This document shows, one piece after another, positions 41,601 through 58,588 of a DNA stretch of 64,000 bases (positions within the stretch are counted from its first letter, which is position 1; each line of letters begins with the position of its first letter). The stretch covers positions 3,977,399 through 4,041,398 of the forward strand of contig OZ025889.1 of NCBI GenBank assembly GCA_964019415.1. The letters run 5' to 3'. The notes beneath the pieces were generated by a model. It worked only from the letters and a program-made list of their open reading frames with translations, made no database searches and had not been told where the DNA came from. Source of the DNA: Ianthella basta (lineage: Eukaryota; Porifera; Demospongiae; Verongiida; Ianthellidae). A program made the position numbers and the translations under genes.

Positions 41601-44438
41601 CTATCAATTTAAGCTGCAGTATTGCTCACCAGTTACATGATTGATGTATATATGTTAATGCATTTGGGAACTTAGCGCATTCGGGTACATAATATAACAC
41701 AACTCATGCCTGTTAGAACTTAGCGTAGTGACTCTGTGTTGTATTTCAGTTTGTGTTTTTGAATTTCTTCCCATTCACTCTCAATTCAGTGGCATGCCCT
41801 TAGGCAAGCTTACAATTGCTTGCTGCAGCGTACATTCAGCGTACAATGGCAGCGGTGCAGGTTCTGATTGGCTGTAACTTGCATGTGCTGGCCTGAATCC
41901 GGAGCCACTGTAACTTGCACTGGTGGTCTTTTTCAATGACCAACTAGCACAGATACTCTACTGGCACATGTGGTGGTGGCTACTGTAACTTGCACTGGTG
42001 GTCTTTTTCTATGACCAACTGACGCAGATACTCTACTGGCACAGGTGGTGGTGGCTGCGATATTGTAACTTGCACTGTGTGGTAAAGTATATATATATAT
42101 ACCATCACATGACATCACCTCACATTCCCTCACTTTTTGCTCAGTCTGCATCTTATTATTAATACTTTTACTGTACAAACGGAAATGGAATTGACTGAAC
42201 TATGATTCAGTGCAATTAACGAGTGCCTGAGTGTTCACAATTGTTGACACACAAATATCTATAGATGCATGTCCATGATTTAGTGTTCCCTTTGATCATA
42301 TCTACATAGATCATGATGGCAATGGAGTTTCTTCCAGGTGGTGAACTACTCAGTCACTTGGTGAACTTGAGCAAAAGGTGAGGTCATGTGACTCATATGT
42401 GTCTTCTGATTGGACATTGTGACTCACACTGGACCTGCATGTACAATATGCTCACCACTTACGCTGGCATACTTGTCACATGCCCTTGATATGTAGACCA
42501 AACAAGAAAGACATTGCGTTACTAAAGCAATTGCTGAAGTTCTGTCAGGAGATAGCTCATGCTATGGAGTACCTCTCCAAGAAGGGTTTCATCCACAGAG
42601 ACCTTGCTGCAAGGAACATACTGCTGACAGCAGACATGAAGTGCAAGGTAGGCTTAGATGTAAAAGAAGTGTAAATCTATTTAATAATGTACTTGAGCAT
42701 CCTAAAGTGCATTGGCACTTTGGTTGGTTGCTGTGTCATACACATTAGCAATTAGCAATCATTTTAGGGTTTAGGCATATTTTCTTCATGTGCATTCAAA
42801 AGGTTGCATTGTCTACATTTCAGCTTGCCGACTTTGGCATGTCCCATGACATGAATGAAGACTACTACTACAAACCCAAAGGAGGTGTGATTCCTGTCAA
42901 GTGGACAGCTCCTGAGGCCATTTTGTACAGGAAGTACACCACAAAGAGTGATGTGTGGAGCTATGGGATGGTGATGTATGAGATATGGTCACTGGGACAC
43001 AAGCCGTTTGAGAGAAGGAATGTACAGGAGGTAAGAGAGAGAGAGAGAGAGAGAGAGAGATACTGCATGTACGCAATGTACCTCCCCCATGCACTGTTCA
43101 CTATTCTTATAATTAACCATATATTATAGGATGAGTTGCATATATCTCTGTATTAACTAAGAGACATGCTGCTCGTATTCTCGGCGCTCCTAACTTTTGC
43201 ATAGTCATGGCTGCATGCCTGCAGAGAATAGAAGATTGCAGAGAATATTATGAAAAATTCCTTTCTCTTCTGTAAGCAGTTCCTATGCACATGTAACTAC
43301 AATTAATACAAAATGAATCAGTTCACTATATAGCTGTCCTCAACTGTATACTCTACTGAGCAACACTAGCCATACTGAACTCAATGTACTATAGCCATAC
43401 TGAACTCGATGTACTATAGCCATACTGAACTCAATGTACTATAGCCATACTGAACTCAATGTACTATAGCCATACTGAACTCAATGTACTATAGCCATAC
43501 TGAACTCAATGTACTATAGCCATACTGAACTCAATGTACTATAGCCATACTGAACTCAATGTACTATAGCCATACTGAACTCAATGTACTATAGCCATAC
43601 TGAACTCAATGTACTATAGCCATACTGAACTCAATGTACTATAGCCATACTGAACTCAATGTACTATAGCCATACTGAACTCAATGTACTATAGCCATAC
43701 TGAACTCAATGTACTATAGCCATACTGAACTCAATGTACTATAGCCATACTGAACTCAATGTACTATAACCATACTGAACTCAATGTACTATAGCTATAC
43801 TGAACTCAATGTACAGTGGTTAATATGACTTTACAGTGGCCATCTGATGGATAAAATTTCTTATTCAATAACTGCTGAAAGGGATGAAATTAACTTTAAT
43901 GTTCTAAAATATAATTATAACGGTACTGTACATTCTTGTTGTCGAATGACTGCCCTTGCATACATAGGTTGTGGAAGTATTCAGCACAGGATACTGCCAA
44001 CCTCCCCCACCTGGCTGCCCCAGGGGAGTGTATGCCATCATGGTGCAGTGCTGGTGAGTGAGAACATAGTGAATTCATTATATACCTTCAATGTGAAGCC
44101 GTCGTACATATATGCAGATTATGCACAGCAGGAATTATGTGTATAATATTATAATTATGCTTAGGCTTCTTAATCAGTTGTATATATTTTCCTCTCTATT
44201 ATCCTATACCAACACATTTGCCTACAAACTCCTCCTTCCTCCCCTCGTTAGGCACCCCGATTTCCACTCTCGTGTCAGTTTCACTGAAGTGTTGCAGTCC
44301 CTCAACTATGACCAGAGGTCCCTACTGCGGATGGCTCCAAGTGACAAGGCAGGAACACCTCTCTCCCTCACACTTGGAGCACCACTGGAACATGGACAAG
44401 ACCTACACAAGGACCTGCAGGACACTTACAAGAAGTAA
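37157..44438 (+). CDS. Gene F: complete type I receptor tyrosine kinase, 710 aa
   Basis: Exons: 37157-37235 (signal peptide), 37639-38196 (ectodomain; an alternative donor at 38149 also keeps frame), 38253-38399 (transmembrane), 38991-39184, 39275-39325 and 39535-39627 (juxtamembrane), 40129-40440 (N-lobe), 42310-42377 (hinge), 42497-42647 (catalytic loop), 42824-43030 (activation loop), 43968-44053, 44252-44438 (stop TAA). The total is 2133 nt, in frame. The start at 37157 gives the 79-nt signal exon of the paralogs; an in-frame ATG lies 15 nt upstream. [27 protein letters not shown] and WTAPEA are intact. The hinge exon ([11 protein letters not shown]) differs from A and B. Juxtamembrane Tyr include NNSYYQQ, DAIYGTV and GVYAAM. 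Introns carry a (TG)n tract, two MITE-like inverted repeats and a 25-bp minisatellite. The activation-loop donor runs straight into (GA)n. Confidence 0.87.
38585..38660. repeat. (TG)n microsatellite in gene F intron
   Basis: About 75 bp of pure TG in the intron after the transmembrane exon. Confidence 0.95.
41070..41201. repeat. MITE-like inverted repeat, about 132 bp
   Basis: GGAGCAAAACATTTGTCCCC... (41070-41097) is mirrored at 41174-41201, with an inner pair GGATAC/GTATCC. It lies in the long gene F intron between N-lobe and hinge exons. Confidence 0.7.
41493..41645. repeat. MITE-like inverted repeat, about 153 bp
   Basis: The arm from ATCAATCATATAACTGGTGA to CAGCTTAA (41493-41528) is mirrored at 41608-41645 with few mismatches. 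Same intron as the previous repeat. Confidence 0.75.
41880..42085. repeat. Short tandem repeat, about 75-bp unit, two full copies
   Basis: GTAACTTGCACTGGTGGTC followed by TTTTTC-ATGACCAACT and a GATACTCTACTGGCAC segment with GGTGGTGGCT, repeated twice and then partially. It is related to the block in the gene B intron near 13000. Confidence 0.75.
43367..43814. repeat. 25-bp minisatellite, about 18 copies
   Basis: The unit CCATACTGAACTCAATGTAC plus TATAG is repeated head to tail with almost no divergence (single changes at about 43407, 43769 and 43795). It lies in the gene F intron between the activation-loop exon and the next kinase exon. High homogeneity suggests recent expansion and likely length polymorphism. 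Confidence 0.95.
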
Positions 44439-44629
44439 TGGTTACATAGTGAACTGCACCATTTTACACCCATCAGTTGCAGTAACATATATATTTAGCT
44501 ATACCACTCCAGGACCTGCATGAACACACTACATATACTGTGCTGACTAGCTGTAACAGTACAGACCTAGACAGTCATTAGCTTTACTAATAGTTGTATC
44601 CTCCTCTCCACTTAGCACCTATCACATTC

Positions 44630-44635
44630 AATAAA
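44630..44635 (+). terminator. Polyadenylation signal of gene F (AATAAA)
   Basis: Canonical AATAAA 192 bp after the gene F stop codon. Confidence 0.6.
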
Positions 44636-44638
44636 GTA

Positions 44639-45491
44639 TGTACAATAAAATGTGCATCATGCATGCTTTTATATTGTGCGTCGAGCTATGTATAGTGTAA
44701 TAGACTGCATGAGTTTTCAACAGCGAAAATTGCGCTCCGCGAAATTGGGGGTATTTACGTTTTTTGGAATGTGTGTCTTCGTTTGGAGCAACCGTTCAGG
44801 TTCCATATCTCTCCTCCGCTATTTTAGCACAGTCGGCGCAGATCAGAAGCTACCAGACCCCCAAGACAGCTCGCTAGAGAGGTGCCGTCGCCAGCTATCT
44901 CAGCAGCAAACACGAAGGTGAAGCGCATGCATGCAGATTGAACAGCGGCCTAGCTACCACAAAGTCGAAGACTTCGCGGAGCTTTTGAACGTTAGGGTGC
45001 ACGGAATTTCCAGTCCTCCCTGAAGCAGATCTTCCGAAAAGCTCTTATACGCGTTCACTTTGCACTAGATTGCACCACCCCGTCGAAGAAACATGGAGCG
45101 CACAGAGCGATATCTTCTTCGGAACGTGACCGACCCTAACTGCTGACCTAACTACTGCATGCAACAGCGAAAGTATCCTGACGATTTTCCGGTTTCCTGA
45201 CAGCTGCTTCCCACACTTCCATGAGCACATGACAGCCGCGCACCATCGCCTCCATGCTGAAACGTTCGCTTGCCATGTCCCCACGTCCCCTTTACGATCA
45301 GCTCCTTCAAAGCCTCGGTAAGGACACATCATTATCAAGGCTAATAGCGAGGTTTGTTTAGGTGTTTGTTATTCTTATCTACTTAATATTAATAGCAAAC
45401 ATTTTAACACTAGGCCCTGATCCGCGAAAACTTGTGGAAGGCCAATCCGCGAAAATTTGTGCTCCTCGAAAATTTGGCGCCATACGGTATA
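44639..45491. other. GC-richer region of unknown nature between gene F and the foldback element
   Basis: GCGAAA/CGCGAAAATT words flank a more GC-rich centre. On the plus strand, open stretches end at possible donors (AAG-GTGAAG near 44921 and CTCG-GTAAGG near 45320), and a minus-strand frame runs 45045-45338. None has a recognisable domain. It could be a repeat body or a captured gene fragment. Confidence 0.3.
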
Positions 45492-45961
45492 TAGAGTGCG
45501 GAATCACATTTCGGCCGGCATCATATTTCGGCCACTCGTTCTCCACAGCCAAACGCATCCAGGGCTTTAAACTTGGTACATATGGAGGGCACACCAGTGT
45601 AACCTGGGGCTGAAAAGAAAAAGCCTACAGCTGTCTTCAATGTCACGCTAGACGGTATCAGTATCAGTAATTATTATCCTGGCACTCCACTTAGTCCACA
45701 GGACTACTTTCCAGGGAGCCCAGTTAACATTGTAAATACAGATAGGGGGTAAGAAAAGATGAGTGATGAAATGATGAAATATGGTACAGGAAATAGGTAA
45801 TAATATAAGTATAATGTATGACTACTAAAAGTTACATATTAAATTAAATTGTAATGATGTGATATGCAATAGTTACAGAAAAGGATTATGGGTACTTGTG
45901 AAAGTTTACATATGCATAATAATTATACATGCAGAAGAAAAATGAATGGTAAATCTAGACA

Positions 45962-47809
45962 TTACAATGATGAGTTCCATGCATATGCTAACTGGAAACT
46001 AGGTGATCTCTTACCAAATTCTGATCTAATCTTGGGTAGGATTAGACGGTTGCATGATTTCCCTCTGGTATTGTGGCTATGAGAGAGTGATGTTAATAAC
46101 AAAGATAGATAAGGAGCAGATGACGTAGGCTGGAATAATATTGATTTTACTAACTTGATCCGGTTGAGACGATGGTAGTCTTGCAGGCGTTTCCAGCCAA
46201 GGTTTGACAATGCATCCGTAGCCGGGGATAGTCTACTTCTCCTCAAGATGATTCTTGCTGCACAGTTCTGTAGCCGCTGCAGCCGTTGTAGGTCTGATTG
46301 GTTGCTGCAGGCTGCCCAAACTAATTGACAGTAGTTAAAGTGGGGCATGATGTAAGCATAATAGAAGGTAAGGAGTGATTGATTTGGTAAAAACCAAGAA
46401 AGACGGCGCAATAGGGCAAGATTTCGTGATACTTTGCCATGTATATAGTTGATGTGGGAATTCCATCTCAGATGCTCGTCAATGACAACTCCTAGGAGCT
46501 TAAAAGATGATACCTGTTGTAGTGGCTGACCATTGTAGAGAATTCTAAAATTTGGTGGATTTAGTTTCCTGGGAGAACGTATCAACATGACTTTGGTTTT
46601 TATTGTATTTAACTTGAGTCCATTTTGCACCAGCCAGGAAGACAATTGAGAAAGTGCATTATTAAGAGTAGACTTGACCGTGTCTGCATCACTTCCTACT
46701 GTATATACTGTGGTATCATCCGCAAACAAGGCTGATTTAGTAGGTGTAATTGAATCGGGGAGGTCATTGATATATAATGAAAATAAGGTAGGGCCTAGAA
46801 TGGAACCCTGAGGGACTCCAGACAATGTAGGATGCATCGGTGACTCTGTTCCATTGAAGGAGACTACCTGATGACGATTTGATAAGTAGGATTGAAACCA
46901 GGCACTTGTTGAGGCACTCACATTGAATAGAGCACTTAACTTATCGATCATGATGTTATGATCTATTGAGTCAAATGCTTTCGATATATCTAAAAACACC
47001 ACACCCACCATATGGCCGTCGTCTAACGCTTTACTCCATACGTCTGTCAAATGTAACAAAAGAGACTGTGTTGAATGGCCTTTGCGAAAGCCAGATTGTA
47101 GTGGGTATAGTAGACTGTACTTATCCAAATGGTGCTGAACTAACGAATTGACATGCCTCTCACAAACCTTACTAGTAGCAGGTAATAGGGAAATAGGACG
47201 ATAGTTACCACACTCGGAGACTGAACCTCCCTTGTGTAGAGGGCGCACTAGAGATTGTTTCCATTGATCTGGAAATGATGATTGTGCAATACTACTATTA
47301 ATGATGGAGGATAATGGCCCAGATATAATAGGGGCAGCTGTTTTTAATATAGAGGTGGAAATCTGATCCAAACCGGGTGCTTTTGGTGAAGCAAGATTGG
47401 AAATAATATCAGCACAGGCGGAGGATGATAGTGGTTTAAGCATCAATGGACTGGTGGCGTCCCTGGTCCTCGATTCTGGTAGAACTGTGGATGTAGCATT
47501 ATTATTTAGCATGGCACAAGCCCTAGAGGAAGATACTGTGGTAAAGTAAGCATTAAGGTCAGTGGCAGATGGTACACTGCTTGAAGATGATGAAGATTGG
47601 GGCATTGATGGACCATCCGACTTTGCTAGTTTGATGGACGACCAGATAGTTGATGGATGGGCTTTTGCTTGGACAAGGTTGTGTAGGTAAGATCTTTTGG
47701 CTTGGCGTTGCAAGCCAGTTACCTTGTTCCGCATTTGACGAAACTGATCAAAGTCTTCCGGAGTTCTTGATCGTAAGAAACGGCGATGTAGTCGGTTTCT
47801 TTTCCTCAT
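45962..47809 (-). CDS. LINE ORF2 fragment: reverse transcriptase, 615 aa
   Basis: An uninterrupted frame with reverse transcriptase motifs in order: VRPLHKGG, NYRPISLLP, SGFRKGHST, VFLDISKAFDSIDH (catalytic Asp), GVPQGSILGPTLFSLYINDL, and FADDTTVY (the FADD box, in place of YADD). The C-terminal part ends with NTRGKS, FGKRSPSF and AWNSS, as in LINE ORF2 proteins. The N-terminal AP endonuclease is missing because the copy is truncated; the first Met is probably not the native start. It would copy LINE RNA by target-primed reverse transcription. The intact frame suggests a recent insertion, but the copy could not move on its own. Confidence 0.9.
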   Translation of the reverse strand: MRKRNRLHRRFLRSRTPEDFDQFRQMRNKVTGLQRQAKRSYLHNLVQAKAHPSTIWSSIKLAKSDGPSMPQSSSSSSSVPSATDLNAYFTTVSSSRACAMLNNNATSTVLPESRTRDATSPLMLKPLSSSACADIISNLASPKAPGLDQISTSILKTAAPIISGPLSSIINSSIAQSSFPDQWKQSLVRPLHKGGSVSECGNYRPISLLPATSKVCERHVNSLVQHHLDKYSLLYPLQSGFRKGHSTQSLLLHLTDVWSKALDDGHMVGVVFLDISKAFDSIDHNIMIDKLSALFNVSASTSAWFQSYLSNRHQVVSFNGTESPMHPTLSGVPQGSILGPTLFSLYINDLPDSITPTKSALFADDTTVYTVGSDADTVKSTLNNALSQLSSWLVQNGLKLNTIKTKVMLIRSPRKLNPPNFRILYNGQPLQQVSSFKLLGVVIDEHLRWNSHINYIHGKVSRNLALLRRLSWFLPNQSLLTFYYAYIMPHFNYCQLVWAACSNQSDLQRLQRLQNCAARIILRRSRLSPATDALSNLGWKRLQDYHRLNRIKLVKSILFQPTSSAPYLSLLLTSLSHSHNTRGKSCNRLILPKIRSEFGKRSPSFQLAYAWNSSL

Positions 47810-48090
47810 ATTGATTTTACTAACTTGATCCGGTTGAGACGATGGTAGTCTTGCAGGCGTTTCCAGCCAAGGTTTGACAATGCATCCGTAGCCGGGGATA
47901 GTCTACTTCTCCTCAAGATGATTCTTGCTGCACAGTTCTGTAGCCGCTGCAGCCGTTGTAGGTCTGATTGGTTGCTGCAGGCTGCCCAAACTAATTGACA
48001 GTAGTTAAAGTGGGGCATGATGTAAGCATAATAGAAGGTAAGGAGTGATTGATTTGGTAAAAACCAAGAAAGACGGCGCAATAGGGCAAG
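47808..48090 (-). repeat. 283-bp duplicate of an internal LINE segment
   Basis: Essentially identical to 46138-46420, in the same orientation (offset 1670 bp), and placed at the 5' end of the LINE copy. It re-encodes part of the reverse transcriptase C-terminal region (RRLSWFLPNQSLL). Confidence 0.92.
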
Positions 48091-49305
48091 GTAGAGAACG
48101 AAGTGGCCGAAGTAATATTACTTCGGCCGGAAGGCATCTTACTTCGGCCACCGTCTGTATCTCCACCGAAAGCCATTCGTTTTGGATTTGGATTTCACTG
48201 GTGCGGAGCTACATCCTTGCCCTACTCACAGTAGCATGCAGAGTATAGAGCGTTCGACTGTCGCGCTGTGGTGCTTCGCTATATTGACCCTAGTGGAGGG
48301 ATCATACTTCGGCCACCCTGTATGGAGGTCACCATTTCACGGCCGGCATCCGTATCTCCGCAAAACGCCTTCATTTCGGAGTTGGATTTCACTGACATCT
48401 GGCCACATCATTGCCCTGCTCACAGAGGCATCTAGGAGTGAGAGGGCTCTTCGATGGCGCGGTAATCCTTCGTGATATGGGGCCGGGTGGAGGGATCACG
48501 TTTCGGCCGGAAAGCATAATAATTGGTCTAGCGTCTATATCTCCATTGAATCGCAATCCCAATCCACAACGAAGGCCTTCGTTCTGGATTGGGATTGCAC
48601 TGATACAAAGCCAAGTCATTGCAGTACTGACAAGAGCTTGTAGAGGCAATCCAGAACGAAGGCGATTCAATGGAGATATAGACGCTAGACCAATTATTAT
48701 GCTTTCCGGCCGAAACGTGATCCCTCCACCCGGCCCCATATCACGAAGGATTACCGCGCCATCGAAGAGCCCTCTCACTCCTAGATGCCTCTGTGAGCAG
48801 GGCAATGATGTGGCCAGATGTCAGTGAAATCCAACTCCGAAATGAAGGCGTTTTGCGGAGATACGGATGCCGGCCGTGAAATGGTGACCTCCATACAGGG
48901 TGGCCGAAGTATGATCCCTCCACTAGGGTCAATATAGCGAAGCACCACAGCGCGACAGTCGAACGCTCTATACTCTGCATGCTACTGTGAGTAGGGCAAG
49001 GATGTAGCTCCACACCAGTGAAATCCAAATCCAAAACGAATGGCTTTCGGTGGAGATACAGACGGTGGCCGAAGTAAGATGCCTTCCGGCCGAAGTAATA
49101 TTACTTCGGCCACTTCGTTCTCTACCGTCTAGCGTGACATTGAAGACAGCTGTAGGCTTTTTCTTTTCAGCCCCAGGTTACACTGGTGTGCCCTCCATAT
49201 GTACCAAGTTTAAAGCCCTGGATGCGTTTGGCTGTGGAGAACGAGTGGCCGAAATATGATGCCGGCCGGAATGTGATTCCGCACTCTACCTGGTATAGGT
49301 CAGCG

Positions 49306-49370
49306 TAAGCGCACAAGTGGCGCCTAAACGCCCAGAATCATTAGAATTAAATAACCCTGTAGATAAGTAG
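49306..49370 (+). promoter_or_regulatory. Conserved proximal promoter block of gene G
   Basis: GCGCACAAGTGGCGCCTAAA-CGCCCAG, followed by an AT-rich part and CCTGTAGATAAGT, matches the blocks of F and H. The ATG is about 90 bp downstream. Confidence 0.5.
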
Positions 49371-49425
49371 GACTTGGAGTGGTTGCTATGTAAACTAACA
49401 GTCTCTGACAGATCGCACAACGATA

Positions 49426-56169
<6,744 letters not shown>

Positions 56170-56258
56170 CAACATACAGGAAGGATGCATTCCACATTGA
56201 TTGAATATAGCCAACATCATACTCTAATGTCTTAGAAACTGTAGATCATATAATTCAA

Positions 56259-56827
56259 TAGTCAGGCGTCGCGTGACCCCTCCTCGCGGAAGGGTCAGGT
56301 TAAGTTAATACATTGACTTGTGCAGCACGCTACAATGGTTGCGTGCCCAATCAGATTGCAGGAAAGGTGTGAAATATTTATCGCTCGCGTGTTTGCAAAT
56401 GGCAGCAGACCAGAGCATTCACCAGAGAGTGTTATACGCTGCGACAGAAGCCGTGCGCCTTGGTTATTCTACCATGAAGCCAGAGCAACTTCAGGTCGTG
56501 TCTGGCATCGTTTCTGTGAGAGATGTTTTCGTTATTATGCCGACCGGCTTCGGCAAGAGCCTGTGCTATGCATGCCCGCCGACAGTGTTCGTCCTGGTGT
56601 TGCCGGTCGAAGGGACATCAATAGTCTTTGCTGTCGCTCCATTGACGGCTATTATGAAAGATCAGGTAAGTGTCGCGAGCCATCGCACATACTTGTGGCC
56701 ACAAACGAGGCATAATGTTGCGCAATGATTACATTCCACAGCGCATAATTGCATTCCGCGTGGACAAGTCAATGTATTAGACTTAACCTGACCCTTTCGT
56801 GAGGAGGGGGCACACGACGCCTGACTA
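56259..56827 (+). mobile_element. 569-bp TIR element carrying a helicase exon (Pack-MULE-like)
   Basis: Terminal inverted repeats of about 60 bp begin TAGTCAGGCGTCG and end with its complement. The flanking direct repeat ATAATTCAA (56250-56258 and 56828-56836) is a 9-bp target duplication, typical of Mutator-like elements. The interior carries an N-terminal RecQ-helicase exon. No transposase is present, so movement would need one in trans. It lies 90 bp downstream of the gene G stop codon. Confidence 0.85.
56399..56665 (+). CDS. RecQ-like helicase N-terminal exon fragment, 89 codons
   Basis: Starts at MAADQSIHQRVLYAATEAVR. It contains KPEQLQVVSG (motif 0-like), DVFVIMPTGFGKSLCY (Walker A, GFGKS) and APLTAIMKDQ (motif Ia), then a GTAAGT donor at 56666. 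The order and spacing match the start of a RecQ-family ATP-dependent DNA helicase. The DEAH box and the second RecA domain are absent, and the TIR follows. It is a captured first exon rather than a complete gene. Whether it is transcribed is unknown. Confidence 0.75.
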
Positions 56828-56836
56828 ATAATTCAA

Positions 56837-57186
56837 TACCATAAAAATTATACATAGTTATCTATGACTTGGTTCTGTATTATACTACATGTACATCTAT
56901 TAATTAATTCTGTGACATGTGACTTTTATAATGCATATTATATTATTGCTACTATCTTGGCTTGCTTGCTGCAAGATGAATAATCACTTTGCTTTGCACA
57001 TACTCCCAGGCATCAATCAAACAGTAGATAATCAGCTGCCTATATGCGTACCGTGCATGCATGTAGACTTCAGGAAGGTGTACATGTGTGCTTCTGTGTG
57101 TCCATGTACACACAAATCATGTACATTGCTGACTTCTGCATGCTAGAAAATGAGTAAAGAACTTTTACTAGAATACAAAACTAGAA
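56837..57186. other. Short non-coding spacer
   Basis: AT-rich. No gene or repeat recognised. Confidence 0.4.
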
Positions 57187-58588
57187 TGCAGCAGTCACTA
57201 CATGCATGCAAGCTCATGAATTAAGCTACTATACTGCTGTATGTATATTTGTGTGTGCATATATATAGTAGAATGACAATATACTGTGAGGTATATGCAC
57301 ATTTGTATGTTGTTAGTACTGTTCTAGCTATGGTGTACATGAGACTTGCAAACCATTTACAGGCATAAGAACAGAATGGAAGGTATTTTGTGTACAGTAA
57401 GCTGATAGTGAAGAGGCACAGTGGATGGAGCCCAATTACTTTGGAATGGTTGTAAGGTAGCTATATTGCTTCTCAGGTATATATGCAGCCATATTTGTAC
57501 TGCATGTGCTGGTCCTTGCATGCAGTAAGATGACATATGTAGATCTAGATCCGTGCCGCTTGGGCAATGCTTGCATAACACTGAGGCCAAAATGAGCCCA
57601 GGGGGACGAGAGGCAGGTTCGCACAGCAATTGACAATTGCAAGTTGTTTGGCTGCTTATACAGCTCTCACTACCACACTGGAGCACTATGCTAAGGTCAA
57701 AGGAGCTTTCATCACCACAAGCCACAGCGAGTATGCACACGGACGCTACGTGATAACTTGCCAGGCCAGATTCCAAGCTAGCTAGGCTATGTAGCTACAT
57801 GCATATGTACCTGTTAGGGCTGTTCACCATTTTAAAATTACAAGGCTATTTAAAAGTGCATTGTAACTTGCGCTGCATCTACTAAGTTCTCCATGTGTCA
57901 ACTTCTTAACTTAATTCTCTCTGCTCTGTGTACGGGCGCTCGCCATGCAGCAAGGCTTCTAGCACTTCTAAAGTGTGCCTCTTAAGTATACATAGTACAT
58001 GGCATGAGGAGGCAGGCATGAGAACAGAATGAATTAAGGGCATTTTGTGTACAGGAAACTGATAGCGAAAAGGCATGACAAGTACAGCAGATACAGCCCA
58101 CTTAGTTTGGAATGGTGGAAGGTACTATGATCACAACAACTTCATATGGCTATTGCTACTGAAGGGTTATTTCAAGCACAAGAGATGAGGGCAGCAAAGA
58201 ACATCTGAAACCCATAGATAGTCTTCTCTAAACGTATACTGACCTGCATACAAGGACCTGCACATGCAGTACAACTATGGCTGCATATGTACCTGAGAAG
58301 CAATATAGCTACCTTACAACCACTACAAAGTAATTGTGGTCCATCCACTGTCATGCTTCTTCACTATCAGCTTACTGTACACAAAATGCCTTCCATTCTG
58401 CTCTCTTGCCTGTAAATGGCTTGCATGCCTCACGTACACCATAGCTAGAACAATACTAACAATATACAAATGTGCATATATATATCTCACAGTATATTCT
58501 CATTTTACTACATGCACACACAAACATATATACAGCAATAATTATAGTAGCTTAATTCATGAGCTTGCATGCGTGTAGTGACTGCAGT
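57187..58588. repeat. Large imperfect inverted repeat, about 1.4 kb
   Basis: The left arm about 57187-57535 (from the CAGTCACTACATGC word through the GCAAGCTCATG region and AGTAAGCTGATAGTGAAG) is mirrored at about 58230-58588. A third, direct partial copy (GAACAGAATG to TTTGGAATGGT) is at about 58019-58115 in the loop. Open frames (57357-57776 minus and others) have no recognised motif. It is probably a foldback-type repeat that has been rearranged. Confidence 0.7.

Larger units (their letters stand above)
45658..48090 (-). mobile_element. 5'-truncated non-LTR retrotransposon (CR1/L2/Jockey-like)
   Basis: Inserted inside the left arm of the foldback element: GTA (or GGTA) is present at both junctions (45654-45657 and 48090-48093) and the arm resumes exactly after it. 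Transcription would be on the minus strand. Its 3' end (45658 side) has short TACTGA repeats instead of poly-A, as is common in CR1/L2-type LINEs. The 5' end (47808-48090) is a second copy of the internal segment 46138-46420. Confidence 0.85.
45492..49288. mobile_element. Large foldback element with about 680-bp arms, split by a LINE
   Basis: The left arm (45492-45657 plus 48091-48607) is the near-perfect reverse complement of the right arm (48609-49288). The symmetry centre is near 48608. TTCGGCC/GGCCGAA words recur through both arms. Without the LINE it would be about 1.36 kb. Near its centre the same 138-codon frame appears on both strands (48389-48805 minus, 48411-48827 plus), a by-product of the palindrome. 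Its right end lies only 18 bp from the promoter block of gene G. Confidence 0.85.

Noticed and set aside
43367..43814. Regular 25-bp array considered as a CRISPR-like repeat
   Set aside because: Units are contiguous without unique spacers and lie in an animal gene intron; it is a minisatellite.
48389..48827. Two overlapping 138-codon frames of nearly identical protein on opposite strands
   Set aside because: Direct consequence of the palindromic foldback element; no domain and no start context.
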